A stretch of 64,000 bases of DNA from [Clostridium] symbiosum ATCC 14940 (lineage in GTDB: Bacteria; Bacillota; Clostridia; Lachnospirales; Lachnospiraceae), in assembly GCF_000466485.1 (NCBI RefSeq), contig NZ_KE992799.1:25304-89303 (forward strand). Reading direction: 5' to 3'. The stretch's first letter is position 1. Every line of letters begins with the position of its first letter. The position numbers and the translations under genes were made by a program. Positions 1-9,754 of the stretch are shown piece by piece. The notes under the pieces are model-generated. The model was not told the origin of the DNA. It was given only the letters and a program-made list of their open reading frames with translations, and searched no databases.

Positions 1-65
1 GTACCGGCGGCGTCCTCACCTGCATAATTAAATCCCAATAATACAAAAAAATATGAAAAAAATCC

Positions 66-94
66 TTGCAATCCCTGTAAATGTATGATATGCT
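66..94 (+). promoter_or_regulatory. Sigma-A promoter of the S10 operon
   Basis: A TTGCAA -35 box at 66-71 and a TATGCT -10 box at 89-94 are separated by exactly 17 bases. Transcription would start near 101, leaving a leader of about 227 bases before rpsJ. Confidence 0.6.
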
Positions 95-100
95 ATCAAA

Positions 101-327
101 GCTGTGGCATGATAGCTATGAAGCGTGAGGTTGCTGCCTGAAACAGGGCAGGTTTTCCGTGGAGCGAATGTCAAGTCGAAGAAACTGGCGACAAGTCACT
201 GTACAACTACAGAAATATCCCGAAAATAAAGAAGGATTCCGTGTGAGGTCTAAGATGACACACCCGGGCATGTGTACAGTCACCGCTTGTCGTGCTTAAA
301 TAGTACGAAAAGGAGGCGACTTTTTTT
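101..327 (+). promoter_or_regulatory. Structured 5' leader of the S10 operon
   Basis: The leader has a long-range pairing: CGACAAG (189-195) with CTTGTCG (286-292), and ACTGTAC (198-204) with GTACAGT (274-280). They stack with a 2/5-base internal loop and enclose about 70 bases, which include a further GTGTG/CACAC stem near 240-262. Long S10-operon leaders are ribosomal-protein-sensing attenuators in other bacteria (L4 in E. coli). Autoregulation here is inferred. No clear intrinsic terminator was seen in the leader. Confidence 0.5.
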
Positions 328-645
328 ATGGCAAGTCAAGTAATGAGAATCACATTAAAAGCTTATGATCATCAGCTGGTTGACACATCCGCTGCAAAAA
401 TCATCGAGACTGTAAAGAAAAACGGATCAAAGGTGAGCGGACCGGTGCCGTTACCGACAAAGAAGGAAGTAGTAACAATTTTAAGGGCTGTTCATAAGTA
501 CAAAGATTCCAGAGAGCAGTTCGAGCAGAGAACTCACAAGAGACTCATCGACATCATTGCTCCAAGCCAGAAGACAGTTGATGCACTGCAGAGACTGGAA
601 ATGCCGGCTGGCGTTTACATCGACGTAAAGATGAAAACAAAATAA
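328..645 (+). CDS. rpsJ: 30S ribosomal protein S10
   Basis: This 105-residue protein matches the whole bacterial S10 family. S10 is part of the head of the 30S subunit and also serves as the NusE antitermination factor. The family signature around HKRLIDI is intact near residues 70-76. The ATG start follows an AAGGAGG site at about 8-9 bases. It opens the S10 operon and is separated from rplC by 137 bases. Confidence 0.98.
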   Translation: MASQVMRITLKAYDHQLVDTSAAKIIETVKKNGSKVSGPVPLPTKKEVVTILRAVHKYKDSREQFEQRTHKRLIDIIAPSQKTVDALQRLEMPAGVYIDVKMKTK

Positions 646-782
646 GCTGCAAAATCAGCAGCAAAGCATTCAATTCAATGCATATCCTAACAGATTTAGA
701 TAGATTTCTGGACTGTTCTAGGATGAACGCGGCGAGCAAAGCTTACTGCGTTCCGCTGTAGAAAAAGACAGGAGGTCAAATA

Positions 783-1418
783 ATGAAGAAAGCGATTTTA
801 GCGACAAAAGTCGGAATGACTCAAATCTTCAACGAAGACGGAGTTTTAACTCCCGTAACTGTTCTTCAGGCCGGACCATGTGTTGTTACACAGGTTAAGA
901 CAGTAGAGAACGACGGTTACAAAGCAGTACAGGTTGGTTTCGTTGACAAGAGAGAAAAACTTGTTACAAAGCCAGTAAAGGGACACTTTGACAAAGCAGG
1001 CGTTGCTTACAAGAGATTTGTAAGAGAATTCCGTTTTGAGAACGCAGAAGAGTATTCTGTAAAAGATGAAATCAAGGCAGAAATCTTCGCAGCAGGCGAT
1101 AAGATTGATGTTACAGCTGTTTCCAAGGGTAAAGGATTCCAGGGTGCTATCAAGAGATATGGCCAGCACAGAGGACCTATGGCTCACGGCTCCAAGTTCC
1201 ATCGTCATCAGGGTTCCAACGGTTCCGCAACCACTCCAGGCCGCGTATTCAAGGGCAAAGGAATGCCAGGACATATGGGAAGCGTAAAAGTTACCATCCA
1301 GAATCTGGAAGTTGTCAGAGTAGATGCAGACAGCAACTTAATCCTTGTTAAAGGCGCAGTGCCAGGACCTAAGAAATCCTTAGTAACAGTTAAAGAAACG
1401 GTAAAAGCTGGTAAATAA
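783..1418 (+). CDS. rplC: 50S ribosomal protein L3
   Basis: Full-length L3 (211 residues) starting [16 protein letters not shown]. The loop that reaches the peptidyl transferase centre is present around [13 protein letters not shown] (residues 133-145). L3 is an early assembly protein of the 50S subunit. A strong GGAGG lies upstream of the ATG, and rplD follows after 27 bases. Confidence 0.98.
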   Translation: MKKAILATKVGMTQIFNEDGVLTPVTVLQAGPCVVTQVKTVENDGYKAVQVGFVDKREKLVTKPVKGHFDKAGVAYKRFVREFRFENAEEYSVKDEIKAEIFAAGDKIDVTAVSKGKGFQGAIKRYGQHRGPMAHGSKFHRHQGSNGSATTPGRVFKGKGMPGHMGSVKVTIQNLEVVRVDADSNLILVKGAVPGPKKSLVTVKETVKAGK

Positions 1419-1445
1419 GCTTTACAGGAAAGGAGGAACACACAG

Positions 1446-2066
1446 ATGGCAAACGTATCTGTTTACAATATTGAAGGCAACGAAGTTGGCACATTAGAGT
1501 TAAACGATTCTGTATTCGGCGTAGAAGTGAATGAGCACTTAGTACACCTTGCAGTTGTGGCTCAGTTAGCTAACAAACGTCAGGGAACACAGAAAGCTAA
1601 AACACGTTCCGAAGTTTCCGGAGGCGGTAGAAAACCGTGGAGACAGAAAGGAACCGGTCATGCAAGACAGGGTTCTACAAGATCTCCTCAGTGGACAGGC
1701 GGCGGCGTTGTATTTGCACCAACACCACGTGATTACACAATCCGGTTAAACAAGAAAGAGAAGAGAGCTGCTCTTAAATCTGCATTAACAAGCAGAGTAA
1801 ATGAGAATAAATTCATCGTAGTGGACGCTATGAATTTCGATGAAATCAAGACAAAGAAATTCCAGTCTGTTATGAACAACCTGAAAGTGAACAAAGCTCT
1901 GGTTGTTTTAGATGACACATGCGGCAATACAGTATTATCTGCAAGAAACATTCCTACAGTTAAGACTGCATCCGTAAACACAATTAATGTATATGATATC
2001 TTAAAATACAACACAGTAGTGGCAACAAAGGCTGCTGTAGCTTCTATCGAGGAGGTGTATGCATAA
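1446..2066 (+). CDS. rplD: 50S ribosomal protein L4
   Basis: Full-length L4 (206 residues) with the exit-tunnel loop segment rich in Gly/Arg ([19 protein letters not shown], about residues 59-77). L4 lines the nascent-chain tunnel and is the classical autoregulator of the S10 operon in E. coli; whether it does so here is unknown. Its stop overlaps the rplW start as TAATG, so the two are probably translationally coupled. Confidence 0.98.
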   Translation: MANVSVYNIEGNEVGTLELNDSVFGVEVNEHLVHLAVVAQLANKRQGTQKAKTRSEVSGGGRKPWRQKGTGHARQGSTRSPQWTGGGVVFAPTPRDYTIRLNKKEKRAALKSALTSRVNENKFIVVDAMNFDEIKTKKFQSVMNNLKVNKALVVLDDTCGNTVLSARNIPTVKTASVNTINVYDILKYNTVVATKAAVASIEEVYA

Positions 2067-2365
2067 TGGCAAACGTACAGTACTATGACGTAATCCTCAA
2101 ACCAGTGGTAACTGAGAAAAGCATGAACGCTATGAGCGAGAAGAAATATACTTTCTTAGTTCATACAGAAGCAAACAAGTCTATGATTAAAGAGGCTGTT
2201 GAAAAAATGTTCCCGGGAACAAAAGTAAAGAGCGTCAATACAATGAATCTCGATGGTAAGACAAAGAGAAGAGGTATGACCTTCGGCAAGACAGCTAAGA
2301 CAAAGAAAGCAATCGTTCAGCTGACAGAAGACAGCAAAGAGATCGAAATCTTTACTGGCTTATAA
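2066..2365 (+). CDS. rplW: 50S ribosomal protein L23
   Basis: Full-length L23 (99 residues) with the typical KPVVTEKS motif near the N terminus. L23 sits at the tunnel exit and docks trigger factor and SRP. The start overlaps the rplD stop. It is followed by an unusually long 286-base spacer before rplB. Confidence 0.98.
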   Translation: MANVQYYDVILKPVVTEKSMNAMSEKKYTFLVHTEANKSMIKEAVEKMFPGTKVKSVNTMNLDGKTKRRGMTFGKTAKTKKAIVQLTEDSKEIEIFTGL

Positions 2366-2651
2366 GTCGAATGCAGCTTGGCTGCAGGTAACTATACGAC
2401 GAACACTATGTCGTGATAAGAATGGAGTCTGCAAAAGGGACGGACGGAGAAAAACGGAAGTCCGAAGGGGCACTTCGGAAATGCAGAAAACGCATTTCCT
2501 CAGTCGCGGGCATTCGCCCTGTTCCTGCGAATCAAAAAACCTGCTTATGTGCGAGCACAACACAGGTTTTCTGCTTCACATGAACCCTGCTCATTGCTGA
2601 CGCGCAAATTTAGAAAACGCCAGGGGGCGTTGAACGAAAGGAGTTAGAGTC
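2366..2651 (+). repeat. Hairpin-rich spacer between rplW and rplB
   Basis: This 286-base non-coding spacer splits two genes that normally lie almost end to end. It holds several separate inverted repeats: TCCGAAG/CTTCGGA, GAAATGC/GCATTTC, and AAAACCTG/CAGGTTTT enclosing TGTGC/GCACA. None is followed by a long T run, so they look more like RNA-processing or repeat elements than a terminator. No plausible ORF with a ribosome site was seen. Confidence 0.55.
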
Positions 2652-3494
2652 ATGGGAATTAAAACATACAGCCCATATACACCTTCCAGAAGACAGATGA
2701 CCGGCTCTGATTTCTCTGAGATTACTAAATCAACACCGGAGAAGTCATTAGTAGTAGCATTAGGCAAAAAGAATGCCGGCCGTAATAATCAGGGTAAAAT
2801 TACAGTTAGACATCGCGGAGGCGGTGCTAAGAGAAAATACAGAATCATCGATTTCAAGAGAAATGCAAAAGACGGTATTCCGGCAACAGTATTATCAATT
2901 GAATACGATCCGAACAGAACAGCAAACATCGCTTTAATCTGCTATGCAGACGGCGAGAAGGCATATATCCTTGCTCCGGCCGGATTACAGGTTGGAACTA
3001 AAGTTATGAGCGGCGCGCAGGCAGAAGCGAAAGTCGGCAACTGCTTACCACTCAGCGCGATTCCGGTTGGTGCTCAGATTCATAACATCGAGCTTTACCC
3101 GGGAAAAGGCGGACAGTTAGTTCGTTCCGCAGGAAACTCCGCACAGTTAATGGCTAAAGAAGGAAAATACGCAACCCTTAGATTACCTTCCGGTGAGATG
3201 AGAATGGTTCCGATTATCTGCCGCGCTACAATCGGCGTTGTAGGAAACGGAGATCACAACCTGATTAACATCGGTAAAGCTGGTAGAAAACGCCATATGG
3301 GCTTCAGACCTACCGTACGCGGTTCCGTTATGAACCCGAATGACCATCCACACGGCGGTGGTGAAGGCAAGACCGGTATCGGCCGTCCAGGTCCATGTAC
3401 ACCATGGGGCAAACCAGCACTTGGTCTCAAGACAAGAAAGAAAAACAAACAGTCTAACAAGTTAATCGTAAGAAGAAGAAACGGTAAACAGTAG
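2652..3494 (+). CDS. rplB: 50S ribosomal protein L2
   Basis: Full-length L2 (280 residues), with the C-terminal conserved segment [13 protein letters not shown] that carries the universally conserved peptidyl-transferase-region histidine. L2 binds 23S rRNA and is needed for subunit association. The AAAGGAG site just upstream supports the ATG. rpsS follows after 19 bases. Confidence 0.98.
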   Translation: MGIKTYSPYTPSRRQMTGSDFSEITKSTPEKSLVVALGKKNAGRNNQGKITVRHRGGGAKRKYRIIDFKRNAKDGIPATVLSIEYDPNRTANIALICYADGEKAYILAPAGLQVGTKVMSGAQAEAKVGNCLPLSAIPVGAQIHNIELYPGKGGQLVRSAGNSAQLMAKEGKYATLRLPSGEMRMVPIICRATIGVVGNGDHNLINIGKAGRKRHMGFRPTVRGSVMNPNDHPHGGGEGKTGIGRPGPCTPWGKPALGLKTRKKNKQSNKLIVRRRNGKQ

Positions 3495-3513
3495 TTATCA
3501 AGGAGGTAATTCA

Positions 3514-3795
3514 ATGGGTCGTTCACTTAAAAAAGGACCATTTGCAGACGCTCATCTTTTAAAGAAAGTGGATGATATGAACGCAGCAGGCCAGAAGCAG
3601 GTTATCAAAACCTGGTCCCGCCGTTCTACAATCTTCCCGCAGATGGTAGGTCATACAATCGCAGTTCATGATGGCAGGAAACACGTTCCGGTATATGTTA
3701 CAGAGGATATGGTTGGACATAAACTCGGAGAGTTTGTAGCTACAAGAACTTACAGAGGCCACGGAAAAGACGAAAAGAAAGCAGGCCGTAAGTAA
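3514..3795 (+). CDS. rpsS: 30S ribosomal protein S19
   Basis: Full-length S19 (93 residues) starting [10 protein letters not shown], with the signature region [17 protein letters not shown]. It forms the S13/S19 head complex near the A site. It is preceded by AAGGAGG and lies 29 bases before rplV. Confidence 0.98.
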   Translation: MGRSLKKGPFADAHLLKKVDDMNAAGQKQVIKTWSRRSTIFPQMVGHTIAVHDGRKHVPVYVTEDMVGHKLGEFVATRTYRGHGKDEKKAGRK

Positions 3796-3824
3796 TTTTA
3801 CGCTTTTGAAAGGAGGTTTCACCA

Positions 3825-4211
3825 ATGGCTAAAGGACATAGATCCCAAATTAAGAGAGAGAGAAATGCACAGAAGGATACCAGACCGTCAGCAAAGCTGT
3901 CTTATGCCAGAGTATCTGTTCAGAAAGCATGTTTCGTATTAGATGCCATTAGAGGCAAAGATGTGCAGACTGCACTCGGTATTGTAACTTACAATTCCAG
4001 ATATGCTTCTACTTTAATAAAGAAATTACTCGAATCAGCAATTGCCAATGCTGAGAATAACAACCAGATGAATCCGGAGAACCTGTATGTGGCTGAGTGC
4101 TACGCGAACAAGGGACCGACAATGAAGAGAGTTAAACCGAGAGCACAGGGCAGGGCGTACAGAATCGAAAAGAGAATGAGCCACATCACGATCGTGCTTG
4201 ATGAGAGATAA
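3825..4211 (+). CDS. rplV: 50S ribosomal protein L22
   Basis: Full-length L22 (128 residues). The beta-hairpin that reaches the exit tunnel is recognisable (VAECYANKGPTMKRVKPRAQG, then the C-terminal IEKRMSHITI strand). Changes in this loop give macrolide resistance in other species; nothing unusual is seen here. rpsC follows after 12 bases. Confidence 0.97.
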   Translation: MAKGHRSQIKRERNAQKDTRPSAKLSYARVSVQKACFVLDAIRGKDVQTALGIVTYNSRYASTLIKKLLESAIANAENNNQMNPENLYVAECYANKGPTMKRVKPRAQGRAYRIEKRMSHITIVLDER

Positions 4212-4223
4212 AAGGAGGCAAAT

Positions 4224-4880
4224 ATGGGACAGAAAGTTAATCCACACGGCTTAAGAGTCGGTGTTATTAAAGACTGGGACTCAAAATGGTATGCTGAAGC
4301 TGATTTTGCTGACAACCTTGTAGAAGATCACAAGATCAGAACATATCTGAAAAAGAAATTATACAGCGCCGGTATTTCCAAAATTGAAATCGAGCGTGCA
4401 TCTGATAAAGTGAAAATCGTCATCTACACAGCTAAGCCGGGTGTTGTAATCGGTAAAGGCGGCGCAGAGATCGAGAAAACTAAAAAAGAGATTCAGAAAT
4501 TAACTGACAAGAGAGTCTTCGTAGACATCAAGGAAGTTAAGAGAGCCGACAGAGACGCTCAGTTAGTAGCTGAGAATATCGCACAGCAGTTACAGAACCG
4601 TGTATCTTTCCGCCGTGCCATGAAGTCTGCAATGGGCAGATCCATGAAGGCAGGAGCTAAAGGTATCAAAGCATCCGTATCCGGCCGTCTTGGCGGTGCA
4701 GATATGGCCCGTACAGAATTCTACAGCGAGGGTACAATCCCGCTTCAGACATTAAGAGCAGATATTGACTATGGTTTCGCTGAGGCAGATACAACCTACG
4801 GCAAGACAGGCGTTAAGGTTTGGATCTACAAAGGCGAAGTACTTCCTGCTAAAGGAAACAAGGAAGGGAGCGATAAATAA
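4224..4880 (+). CDS. rpsC: 30S ribosomal protein S3
   Basis: Full-length S3 (218 residues) with the KH-domain loop [11 protein letters not shown] (about residues 74-84) and the C-terminal domain ending in a short Lys-rich tail. S3 lies at the mRNA entry channel. The stop overlaps the rplP start (TAATG). Confidence 0.98.
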   Translation: MGQKVNPHGLRVGVIKDWDSKWYAEADFADNLVEDHKIRTYLKKKLYSAGISKIEIERASDKVKIVIYTAKPGVVIGKGGAEIEKTKKEIQKLTDKRVFVDIKEVKRADRDAQLVAENIAQQLQNRVSFRRAMKSAMGRSMKAGAKGIKASVSGRLGGADMARTEFYSEGTIPLQTLRADIDYGFAEADTTYGKTGVKVWIYKGEVLPAKGNKEGSDK

Positions 4881-5317
4881 TGTTAATGCCTAAAAGAGTA
4901 AAACGTCGTAAACAGTTCCGTGGTTCTATGGCAGGTAAAGCTACAAGAGGCAATGTTATTTGCTACGGAGAATTCGGTTTAGTCTCTACAGAACCATGCT
5001 GGATCAGATCCAATCAGATAGAGGCAGCCCGTGTTGCCATGACCCGTTACATCAAACGTGGCGGTAAAGTATGGATTAAGATTTTCCCGGATAAACCAGT
5101 TACCGCAAAACCGGCAGAGACTCGTATGGGTTCCGGTAAGGGCGCACTTGAATACTGGGTGGCAGTAGTTAAACCAGGCCGTGTATTATTTGAAATCGCG
5201 GGTGTACCAGAAGAGACAGCCAGAGAAGCGTTACGTCTTGCAATGCATAAACTTCCTTGCAAGTGCAAAATTGCTTCTAAAGCAGATTTAGAAGGCGGTG
5301 ATAACAGTGAAAATTAA
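4880..5317 (+). CDS. rplP: 50S ribosomal protein L16
   Basis: Full-length L16 (145 residues) starting [11 protein letters not shown]; the first ATG fits the family N terminus and overlaps the rpsC stop. L16 organises the A-site region of the 50S subunit. The C terminus carries an acidic extension (LEGGDNSEN). Its 3' end overlaps rpmC by 11 bases. Confidence 0.97.
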   Translation: MLMPKRVKRRKQFRGSMAGKATRGNVICYGEFGLVSTEPCWIRSNQIEAARVAMTRYIKRGGKVWIKIFPDKPVTAKPAETRMGSGKGALEYWVAVVKPGRVLFEIAGVPEETAREALRLAMHKLPCKCKIASKADLEGGDNSEN

Positions 5318-5510
5318 TAAGTATGTAGAAGATTTAAAAGTCAAATCAGCTGCAGAATTAAATGAAGAATTAGTAGCTGCTAAAAAGGAACTTTTCAACT
5401 TAAGATTCCAGAACGCAACAAATCAGTTAGATAATACAAGCAGAATTAAAGAGGTTCGCAAGAACATCGCCAGAATTCAGACTGTTATTACAGAAAAAGC
5501 AAACGCATAA
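5307..5510 (+). CDS. rpmC: 50S ribosomal protein L29
   Basis: L29 of 67 residues, a two-helix protein at the tunnel exit. I place the start at the GTG at 5307 ([10 protein letters not shown] follows), because AAGGCGG ends 8 bases upstream and this gives the usual family length. An upstream in-frame GTG at 5298 would add three residues. The gene begins inside the end of rplP. Confidence 0.93.
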   Translation: MKINKYVEDLKVKSAAELNEELVAAKKELFNLRFQNATNQLDNTSRIKEVRKNIARIQTVITEKANA

Positions 5511-5582
5511 CTGAACAAGCAGTGGTTGCGGTAAATTTGACTGGACAATAGATTCCTAGAACAAGGAAAGGAGATATCTACC

Positions 5583-5837
5583 GTGGAAAGAAATCTTAGA
5601 AAAACACGTACTGGTAAAGTAGTAAGCAACAAGATGGATAAGACAATCGTAGTTGCTATCGTAAACCATGTAAAACATCCTTTAATCGGTAAGATCGTTA
5701 AAAAGACATATAAATTAAAAGCACACGATGAGAACAATGAGTGTACTATCGGTGATACCGTAAAAGTAATGGAAACAAGACCGATCTCCAAAGACAAAAG
5801 ATGGAGACTTGTTGAGATTATCGAGAAAGCAAGATAA
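5583..5837 (+). CDS. rpsQ: 30S ribosomal protein S17
   Basis: Full-length S17 (84 residues) with GTG start and a good AAAGGAG site. The OB-fold core [15 protein letters not shown] is typical. S17 is a primary 16S rRNA binder. It is separated from rpmC by 72 bases, slightly longer than most spacers here. Confidence 0.97.
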   Translation: MERNLRKTRTGKVVSNKMDKTIVVAIVNHVKHPLIGKIVKKTYKLKAHDENNECTIGDTVKVMETRPISKDKRWRLVEIIEKAR

Positions 5838-5864
5838 TTTTAATATCAGAAAGGAGTATTGGGC

Positions 5865-6233
5865 ATGATTCAGCAGGAAACCAGATTGAGGGTTGCCGAC
5901 AATACCGGTGCTAAAGAATTACTCTGTATCCGTGTTATGGGCGGATCCACTAGAAGATATGCAAATATTGGTGATATTATCGTTGCCACCGTTAAAGATG
6001 CAACACCAGGCGGTGTTGTAAAAAAAGGCGACGTTGTAAAAGCCGTTGTCGTACGTACTGTAAAAGGCGCACGCCGTAAAGACGGTTCTTATATCAAATT
6101 CGATGAGAACGCAGCAGTTATTATCAAAGATGACAAGAACCCGAAAGGTACACGTATCTTTGGGCCAGTAGCGAGAGAGTTAAGAGAGAAGCAGTTTATG
6201 AAGATTGTTTCCCTGGCTCCAGAAGTACTGTAG
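5865..6233 (+). CDS. rplN: 50S ribosomal protein L14
   Basis: L14 of 122 residues starting [17 protein letters not shown]. The ATG at 5865 is preferred over an in-frame TTG at 5859 because it gives the universal family N terminus and has AAAGGAG at a suitable distance. L14 lies at the subunit interface. rplX follows after 12 bases. Confidence 0.97.
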   Translation: MIQQETRLRVADNTGAKELLCIRVMGGSTRRYANIGDIIVATVKDATPGGVVKKGDVVKAVVVRTVKGARRKDGSYIKFDENAAVIIKDDKNPKGTRIFGPVARELREKQFMKIVSLAPEVL

Positions 6234-6245
6234 GAGGTATCAACT

Positions 6246-6551
6246 GTGCATAAAATTAAAAAAGATGACCTGGTAAAGATTATTGCAGGCAAAGATAAAG
6301 ACAAAACAGGAAAAATTCTTTCCGTTAATACAAAGAAAAACACTGTTCTGGTTGAAGGATGCAACATGGTTACCAAGCATTCCAAACCATCAGCAGCGAA
6401 CCAGCAGGGCGGCATTATCCATCAGGAAGGTCCTATCGACATTTCCAACGTAATGCTTGTCGTTGATGGAAAAGCAACAAGAGTTGGTTTTGAAGTTAAA
6501 GATGGCAAAAAAGTCCGTGTTGCAAAAGCAACCGGTAAAGTGATTGACTAA
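6246..6551 (+). CDS. rplX: 50S ribosomal protein L24
   Basis: L24 of 101 residues with GTG start and the KOW motif near residues 7-24 ([17 protein letters not shown]). L24 is an assembly initiator of the 50S subunit. TAGGAGG just upstream, overlapping the end of rplN, supports the GTG. Confidence 0.97.
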   Translation: MHKIKKDDLVKIIAGKDKDKTGKILSVNTKKNTVLVEGCNMVTKHSKPSAANQQGGIIHQEGPIDISNVMLVVDGKATRVGFEVKDGKKVRVAKATGKVID

Positions 6552-6574
6552 TACAGAGAGGAGGAACATTTAAG

Positions 6575-7114
6575 TTGGCTAGATTAAAAGAAATGTATCG
6601 TGGTGAAATTACAGAAGCCATGATCAAAAAATTCGGATATAAAAATGTCATGGAAGTGCCGAAGTTAGACAAAATTGTTGTCAACATGGGCGTTGGTGAA
6701 GCAAAAGAAAATGCTAAAGTTCTGGACTCTGCTGTAAGAGATATGGAAATTATCACAGGACAGAAGGCAGTACTGACAAAAGCAAAGAAATCAGTCGCTA
6801 ACTTCAAGCTCAGAGAAGGTATGGCAATTGGTTGTAAGGTAACACTGCGCGGTGAGAAGATGTATGAGTTCGCTGATCGTTTAATCAACCTTGCACTTCC
6901 TCGAGTTCGTGACTTTAGAGGTGTTAATCCAAACGCATTTGACGGCAGAGGAAACTATGCACTCGGTATCAAAGAGCAGCTTATCTTCCCGGAAGTTGAG
7001 TACGATAAGGTTGATAAAGTCAGAGGTATGGATATTATTTTCGTAACAACTGCTAAGACAGACGAAGAAGCACGTGAACTTTTAACACTGTTCAACATGC
7101 CATTTGCAAAATAA
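6575..7114 (+). CDS. rplE: 50S ribosomal protein L5
   Basis: Full-length L5 (179 residues) with TTG start behind GAGGAGG. The 5S rRNA- and P-site-tRNA-binding fold is typical ([25 protein letters not shown]). The TTG is the only start that gives the family length. rpsN follows after 15 bases. Confidence 0.97.
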   Translation: MARLKEMYRGEITEAMIKKFGYKNVMEVPKLDKIVVNMGVGEAKENAKVLDSAVRDMEIITGQKAVLTKAKKSVANFKLREGMAIGCKVTLRGEKMYEFADRLINLALPRVRDFRGVNPNAFDGRGNYALGIKEQLIFPEVEYDKVDKVRGMDIIFVTTAKTDEEARELLTLFNMPFAK

Positions 7115-7129
7115 TAGGAGGATTTATCA

Positions 7130-7315
7130 ATGGCTAAGACTTCAATGAAGATTAAACAGCAGCGTCCGGCAAAATTCTCCACCAGAGAATATAACCGCTG
7201 CAGAATTTGTGGCCGTCCACACGCATACTTGAGAAAATATGGTATCTGCCGTATCTGTTTCCGTGAATTAGCTTACAAAGGCGAGATTCCGGGCGTAAGA
7301 AAAGCAAGCTGGTGA
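7130..7315 (+). CDS. rpsN: 30S ribosomal protein S14, zinc-binding type Z
   Basis: A 61-residue S14 of the short, zinc-containing type: two CxxC pairs (RCRICG and GICRICF) form the zinc site. This is the usual housekeeping form in Gram-positive bacteria, distinct from the longer zinc-free form. A 169-base repeat-bearing spacer follows. Confidence 0.97.
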   Translation: MAKTSMKIKQQRPAKFSTREYNRCRICGRPHAYLRKYGICRICFRELAYKGEIPGVRKASW

Positions 7316-7321
7316 CCGAAA

Positions 7322-7428
7322 GCAGCTTAGCGAGGTATTTTCGAGCTTAGCGCGAGGCCGTTCGCGAAACTTAGTGAGTCCGAGCCGTAGGCGAAAGACG
7401 AACTTAGTTGAGTGGACGTGTAGTGGCA
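7322..7428 (+). repeat. Intergenic repeat type CTTAG, copy 1
   Basis: About 107 bases between rpsN and rpsH. Inside the copy a CTTAGYGAG-like unit recurs four times (near 7326, 7347, 7370 and 7403). The copy aligns without large gaps to 7891-7999 at roughly three-quarters identity, best in the last 60 bases (GTCCGAGCCG, GACGAACTTAGTTGAGTGG). Confidence 0.75.
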
Positions 7429-7484
7429 GGAGAACCCCCACTCACCGAAGTGGCAGGATGAAATTATAAGGAGGCAAAACTCAC

Positions 7485-7886
7485 ATGACAATGAGCGATC
7501 CAATCGCAGATATGCTTACGAGAATCCGTAATGCCAATACTGCTAAACATGATACAGTTGATGTTCCGTCTTCCAAGATGAAATTAGCTATCGCTGACAT
7601 TCTTGTAAAAGAGGGCTACATCAGAAAATATGACATCGTAGAAGATGGCAGTTTCAAAACAATCCGTATGGAATTAAAATACGGAAAAGACAAAAATGAG
7701 AAAATCATTTCCGGTATCAAGAGAATTTCCAAACCAGGTCTTCGTGTTTATGCAAACAAAGACGAAATGCCGAAAGTACTCGGTGGTTTAGGTGTGGCTA
7801 TCATCTCTACCAACCAGGGTGTTATCACTGACAGACAGGCAAGAGAGCTCGGCGTAGGCGGAGAAGTTCTGGCATTTGTTTGGTAG
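7485..7886 (+). CDS. rpsH: 30S ribosomal protein S8
   Basis: Full-length S8 (133 residues), [18 protein letters not shown], with the C-terminal signature [19 protein letters not shown]. The ATG at 7485 is 10 bases after AAGGAGG, so it is preferred over the in-frame ATG at 7491. S8 is a central-domain 16S rRNA binder and an operon repressor in E. coli. Both flanking spacers carry the same repeat. Confidence 0.97.
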   Translation: MTMSDPIADMLTRIRNANTAKHDTVDVPSSKMKLAIADILVKEGYIRKYDIVEDGSFKTIRMELKYGKDKNEKIISGIKRISKPGLRVYANKDEMPKVLGGLGVAIISTNQGVITDRQARELGVGGEVLAFVW

Positions 7887-7890
7887 GCAT

Positions 7891-7999
7891 TGAACACTTA
7901 ACGAGGTGTTTTCGAGTTTAGTGTGAAAGCCCGTCCCGAACCTTAGCGAGTCCGAGCCGAAGGCGGCAGACGAACTTAGTTGAGTGGACGTGTGGTGGT
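7891..7999 (+). repeat. Intergenic repeat type CTTAG, copy 2
   Basis: Second copy, between rpsH and rplF, in the same orientation as copy 1. The last 60 bases are nearly identical to copy 1. The two copies bracket rpsH exactly. The piece CGAGGTGTTTTCG also occurs on the reverse strand near 14055-14069, inside the infA-rpmJ spacer. Confidence 0.75.
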
Positions 8000-8075
8000 C
8001 TAGAAAAAGTAGTAGAACTGAAAACAGAGAAGCCGCCAATGGCTTCTCCGAGAATCTAAGTAGGAGGTAATCGGC

Positions 8076-8618
8076 ATGTCACGTATCGGAAGAATGCCAA
8101 TCGCGGTTCCGGCAGGAGTAACTGTTACAATCGCAGAGAATAATTTAGTGACTGTAAAAGGTCCTAAGGGTACACTCGAGAGAGAGTTGCCAGTAGAAAT
8201 GACAATCAAAGAAGAAGATGGTCATATTATCGTTACAAGACCTAACGACTTAAAGAAGATGAAATCTTTACACGGTCTGACAAGAACCTTAATCAGCAAC
8301 ATGGTTCATGGTGTTACCGAAGGGTATGAGAAAGTTCTGGAAGTTAACGGCGTAGGTTACAGAGCCGCAAAACAGGGCAAGAAACTGGTTCTCAGCCTTG
8401 GTTATTCCCATCCGGTTGAGATGGAAGATCCGGAAGGCATCGAGACAGTCCTTGAAGGACAGAACAAGATCACTGTAAAAGGTATCAGTAAAGAAAAAGT
8501 TGGCCAATACGCTGCTGAAATCAGAGACAAGAGAAGACCTGAGCCGTACAAGGGCAAAGGTATTAAATATGCTGATGAAGTTATCAGACGTAAAGTTGGT
8601 AAGACTGGTAAGAAATAA
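8076..8618 (+). CDS. rplF: 50S ribosomal protein L6
   Basis: Full-length L6 (180 residues) with two L6 repeats and the signature [14 protein letters not shown] near the C terminus. It sits close to the sarcin-ricin loop and the factor-binding site. TAGGAGG precedes the ATG. rplR follows after 18 bases. Confidence 0.98.
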   Translation: MSRIGRMPIAVPAGVTVTIAENNLVTVKGPKGTLERELPVEMTIKEEDGHIIVTRPNDLKKMKSLHGLTRTLISNMVHGVTEGYEKVLEVNGVGYRAAKQGKKLVLSLGYSHPVEMEDPEGIETVLEGQNKITVKGISKEKVGQYAAEIRDKRRPEPYKGKGIKYADEVIRRKVGKTGKK

Positions 8619-8636
8619 TTTAAGGAGAGTGTAAAG

Positions 8637-9005
8637 ATGGTTAGCAAACAGTCAAGAAGCGAAGTTCGCGTAAAGAAACACGCTAGATTACGTAATCGTT
8701 ATTCTGGAACAGCACAGAGACCGCGTTTAGCAGTGTTCAGAAGTAATAATCATATGTATGCTCAGATTATTGACGATACAGTTGGCAATACTTTAGTTGC
8801 AGCTTCAACAGCAGAGAAAGCAATCAAAGCAGAGCTTGAAAAGACAAACAACGTAGACGCAGCTGCTTACGTTGGTACTGTAATCGCAAAGAGAGCAATC
8901 GAAAAAGGTATTAAAGAAGTTGTCTTTGACAGAGGCGGATTCATATATCACGGTAAAGTTCAGGCATTAGCAGATGCAGCTAGAGAAGCTGGTCTGGAAT
9001 TCTAG
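8637..9005 (+). CDS. rplR: 50S ribosomal protein L18
   Basis: Full-length L18 (122 residues), a 5S rRNA-binding protein, with the typical Arg-rich N terminus ([21 protein letters not shown]) and C-terminal [24 protein letters not shown]. rpsE begins 19 bases downstream. Confidence 0.98.
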   Translation: MVSKQSRSEVRVKKHARLRNRYSGTAQRPRLAVFRSNNHMYAQIIDDTVGNTLVAASTAEKAIKAELEKTNNVDAAAYVGTVIAKRAIEKGIKEVVFDRGGFIYHGKVQALADAAREAGLEF

Positions 9006-9024
9006 TAGGAAGGAGAACATACAC

Positions 9025-9534
9025 ATGAAACGTACAAAAATTGATGCCAGCCAGTTCGAGTTAGAAGATAAGGTAGTGGCAATCAAACGTGTATCCAAAA
9101 CTGTTAAAGGCGGACGTACAATGAGATTCTCCGCATTAGTAGTAGTTGGTGACAAAAACGGACACGTTGGTGCAGGTATGGGTAAAGCCGCTGAAGTTCC
9201 GGAAGCAATCCGTAAAGGAAAAGAAGCTGCAGCAAGAAACCTGGTAGCTGTTCCATTTGATGACAATAACAGTATTCCACATGACTTCATTGGAAAATTC
9301 GGAAGTGCAAATGTACTTCTCAAGAAGGCTCCTGAAGGTACAGGTATCATCGCAGGAGGCCCGGCACGTTCCGTACTGGAGCTTGCAGGATACAAGAATA
9401 TCCGTACAAAATCCCTGGGTTCTAACAACAAGACAAACGTTGTTTTAGCTACTCTTGCAGGATTATGCGAAATCAAGACACCTGAAGAAGTTGCAAAACT
9501 CCGTGGTAAATCTGTAGAAGAGATTCTGAACTAA
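9025..9534 (+). CDS. rpsE: 30S ribosomal protein S5
   Basis: S5 of 169 residues starting [19 protein letters not shown] use the ATG at 9025, behind AAGGAG; the frame stays open upstream into rplR, but those codons do not match the family. S5 shapes the decoding and mRNA-entry region, and the [10 protein letters not shown] and FDDNNSIPH segments are typical. Confidence 0.97.
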   Translation: MKRTKIDASQFELEDKVVAIKRVSKTVKGGRTMRFSALVVVGDKNGHVGAGMGKAAEVPEAIRKGKEAAARNLVAVPFDDNNSIPHDFIGKFGSANVLLKKAPEGTGIIAGGPARSVLELAGYKNIRTKSLGSNNKTNVVLATLAGLCEIKTPEEVAKLRGKSVEEILN

Positions 9535-9549
9535 TAGGAGGGTATTAAA

Positions 9550-9732
9550 ATGGCAGAGAAATTAAAAATCACTTTAGTAAAATCTCCTATCGGTGCCGTT
9601 CCGAAGCACAAAGCAACTGTTGAAGCTTTAGGCTTAAAGAAATTAAACAAAACAGTTGAAATGCCGGACAACAGCGCGGTCAGGGGCATGATTCAGTGTG
9701 TAAGACACTTGGTAAAAGTTGAAGAAATCTAA
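9550..9732 (+). CDS. rpmD: 50S ribosomal protein L30
   Basis: Full-length short bacterial L30 (60 residues), [28 protein letters not shown]. It is preceded by TAGGAGG and followed by rplO after 22 bases. Confidence 0.97.
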   Translation: MAEKLKITLVKSPIGAVPKHKATVEALGLKKLNKTVEMPDNSAVRGMIQCVRHLVKVEEI

Positions 9733-9754
9733 AATCCACGTAGGAGGTGCAGTC

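Noticed and set aside
846-1274. Long antisense frames inside ribosomal and other genes (for example 846-1274 -, 55922-56938 -)
   Set aside because: They are shadows of strongly biased coding sequence on the other strand and have no ribosome sites.
7322-7999. Possible CRISPR-like array
   Set aside because: The CTTAG units are irregular in length and spacing, without unique uniform spacers, and no cas gene is present.
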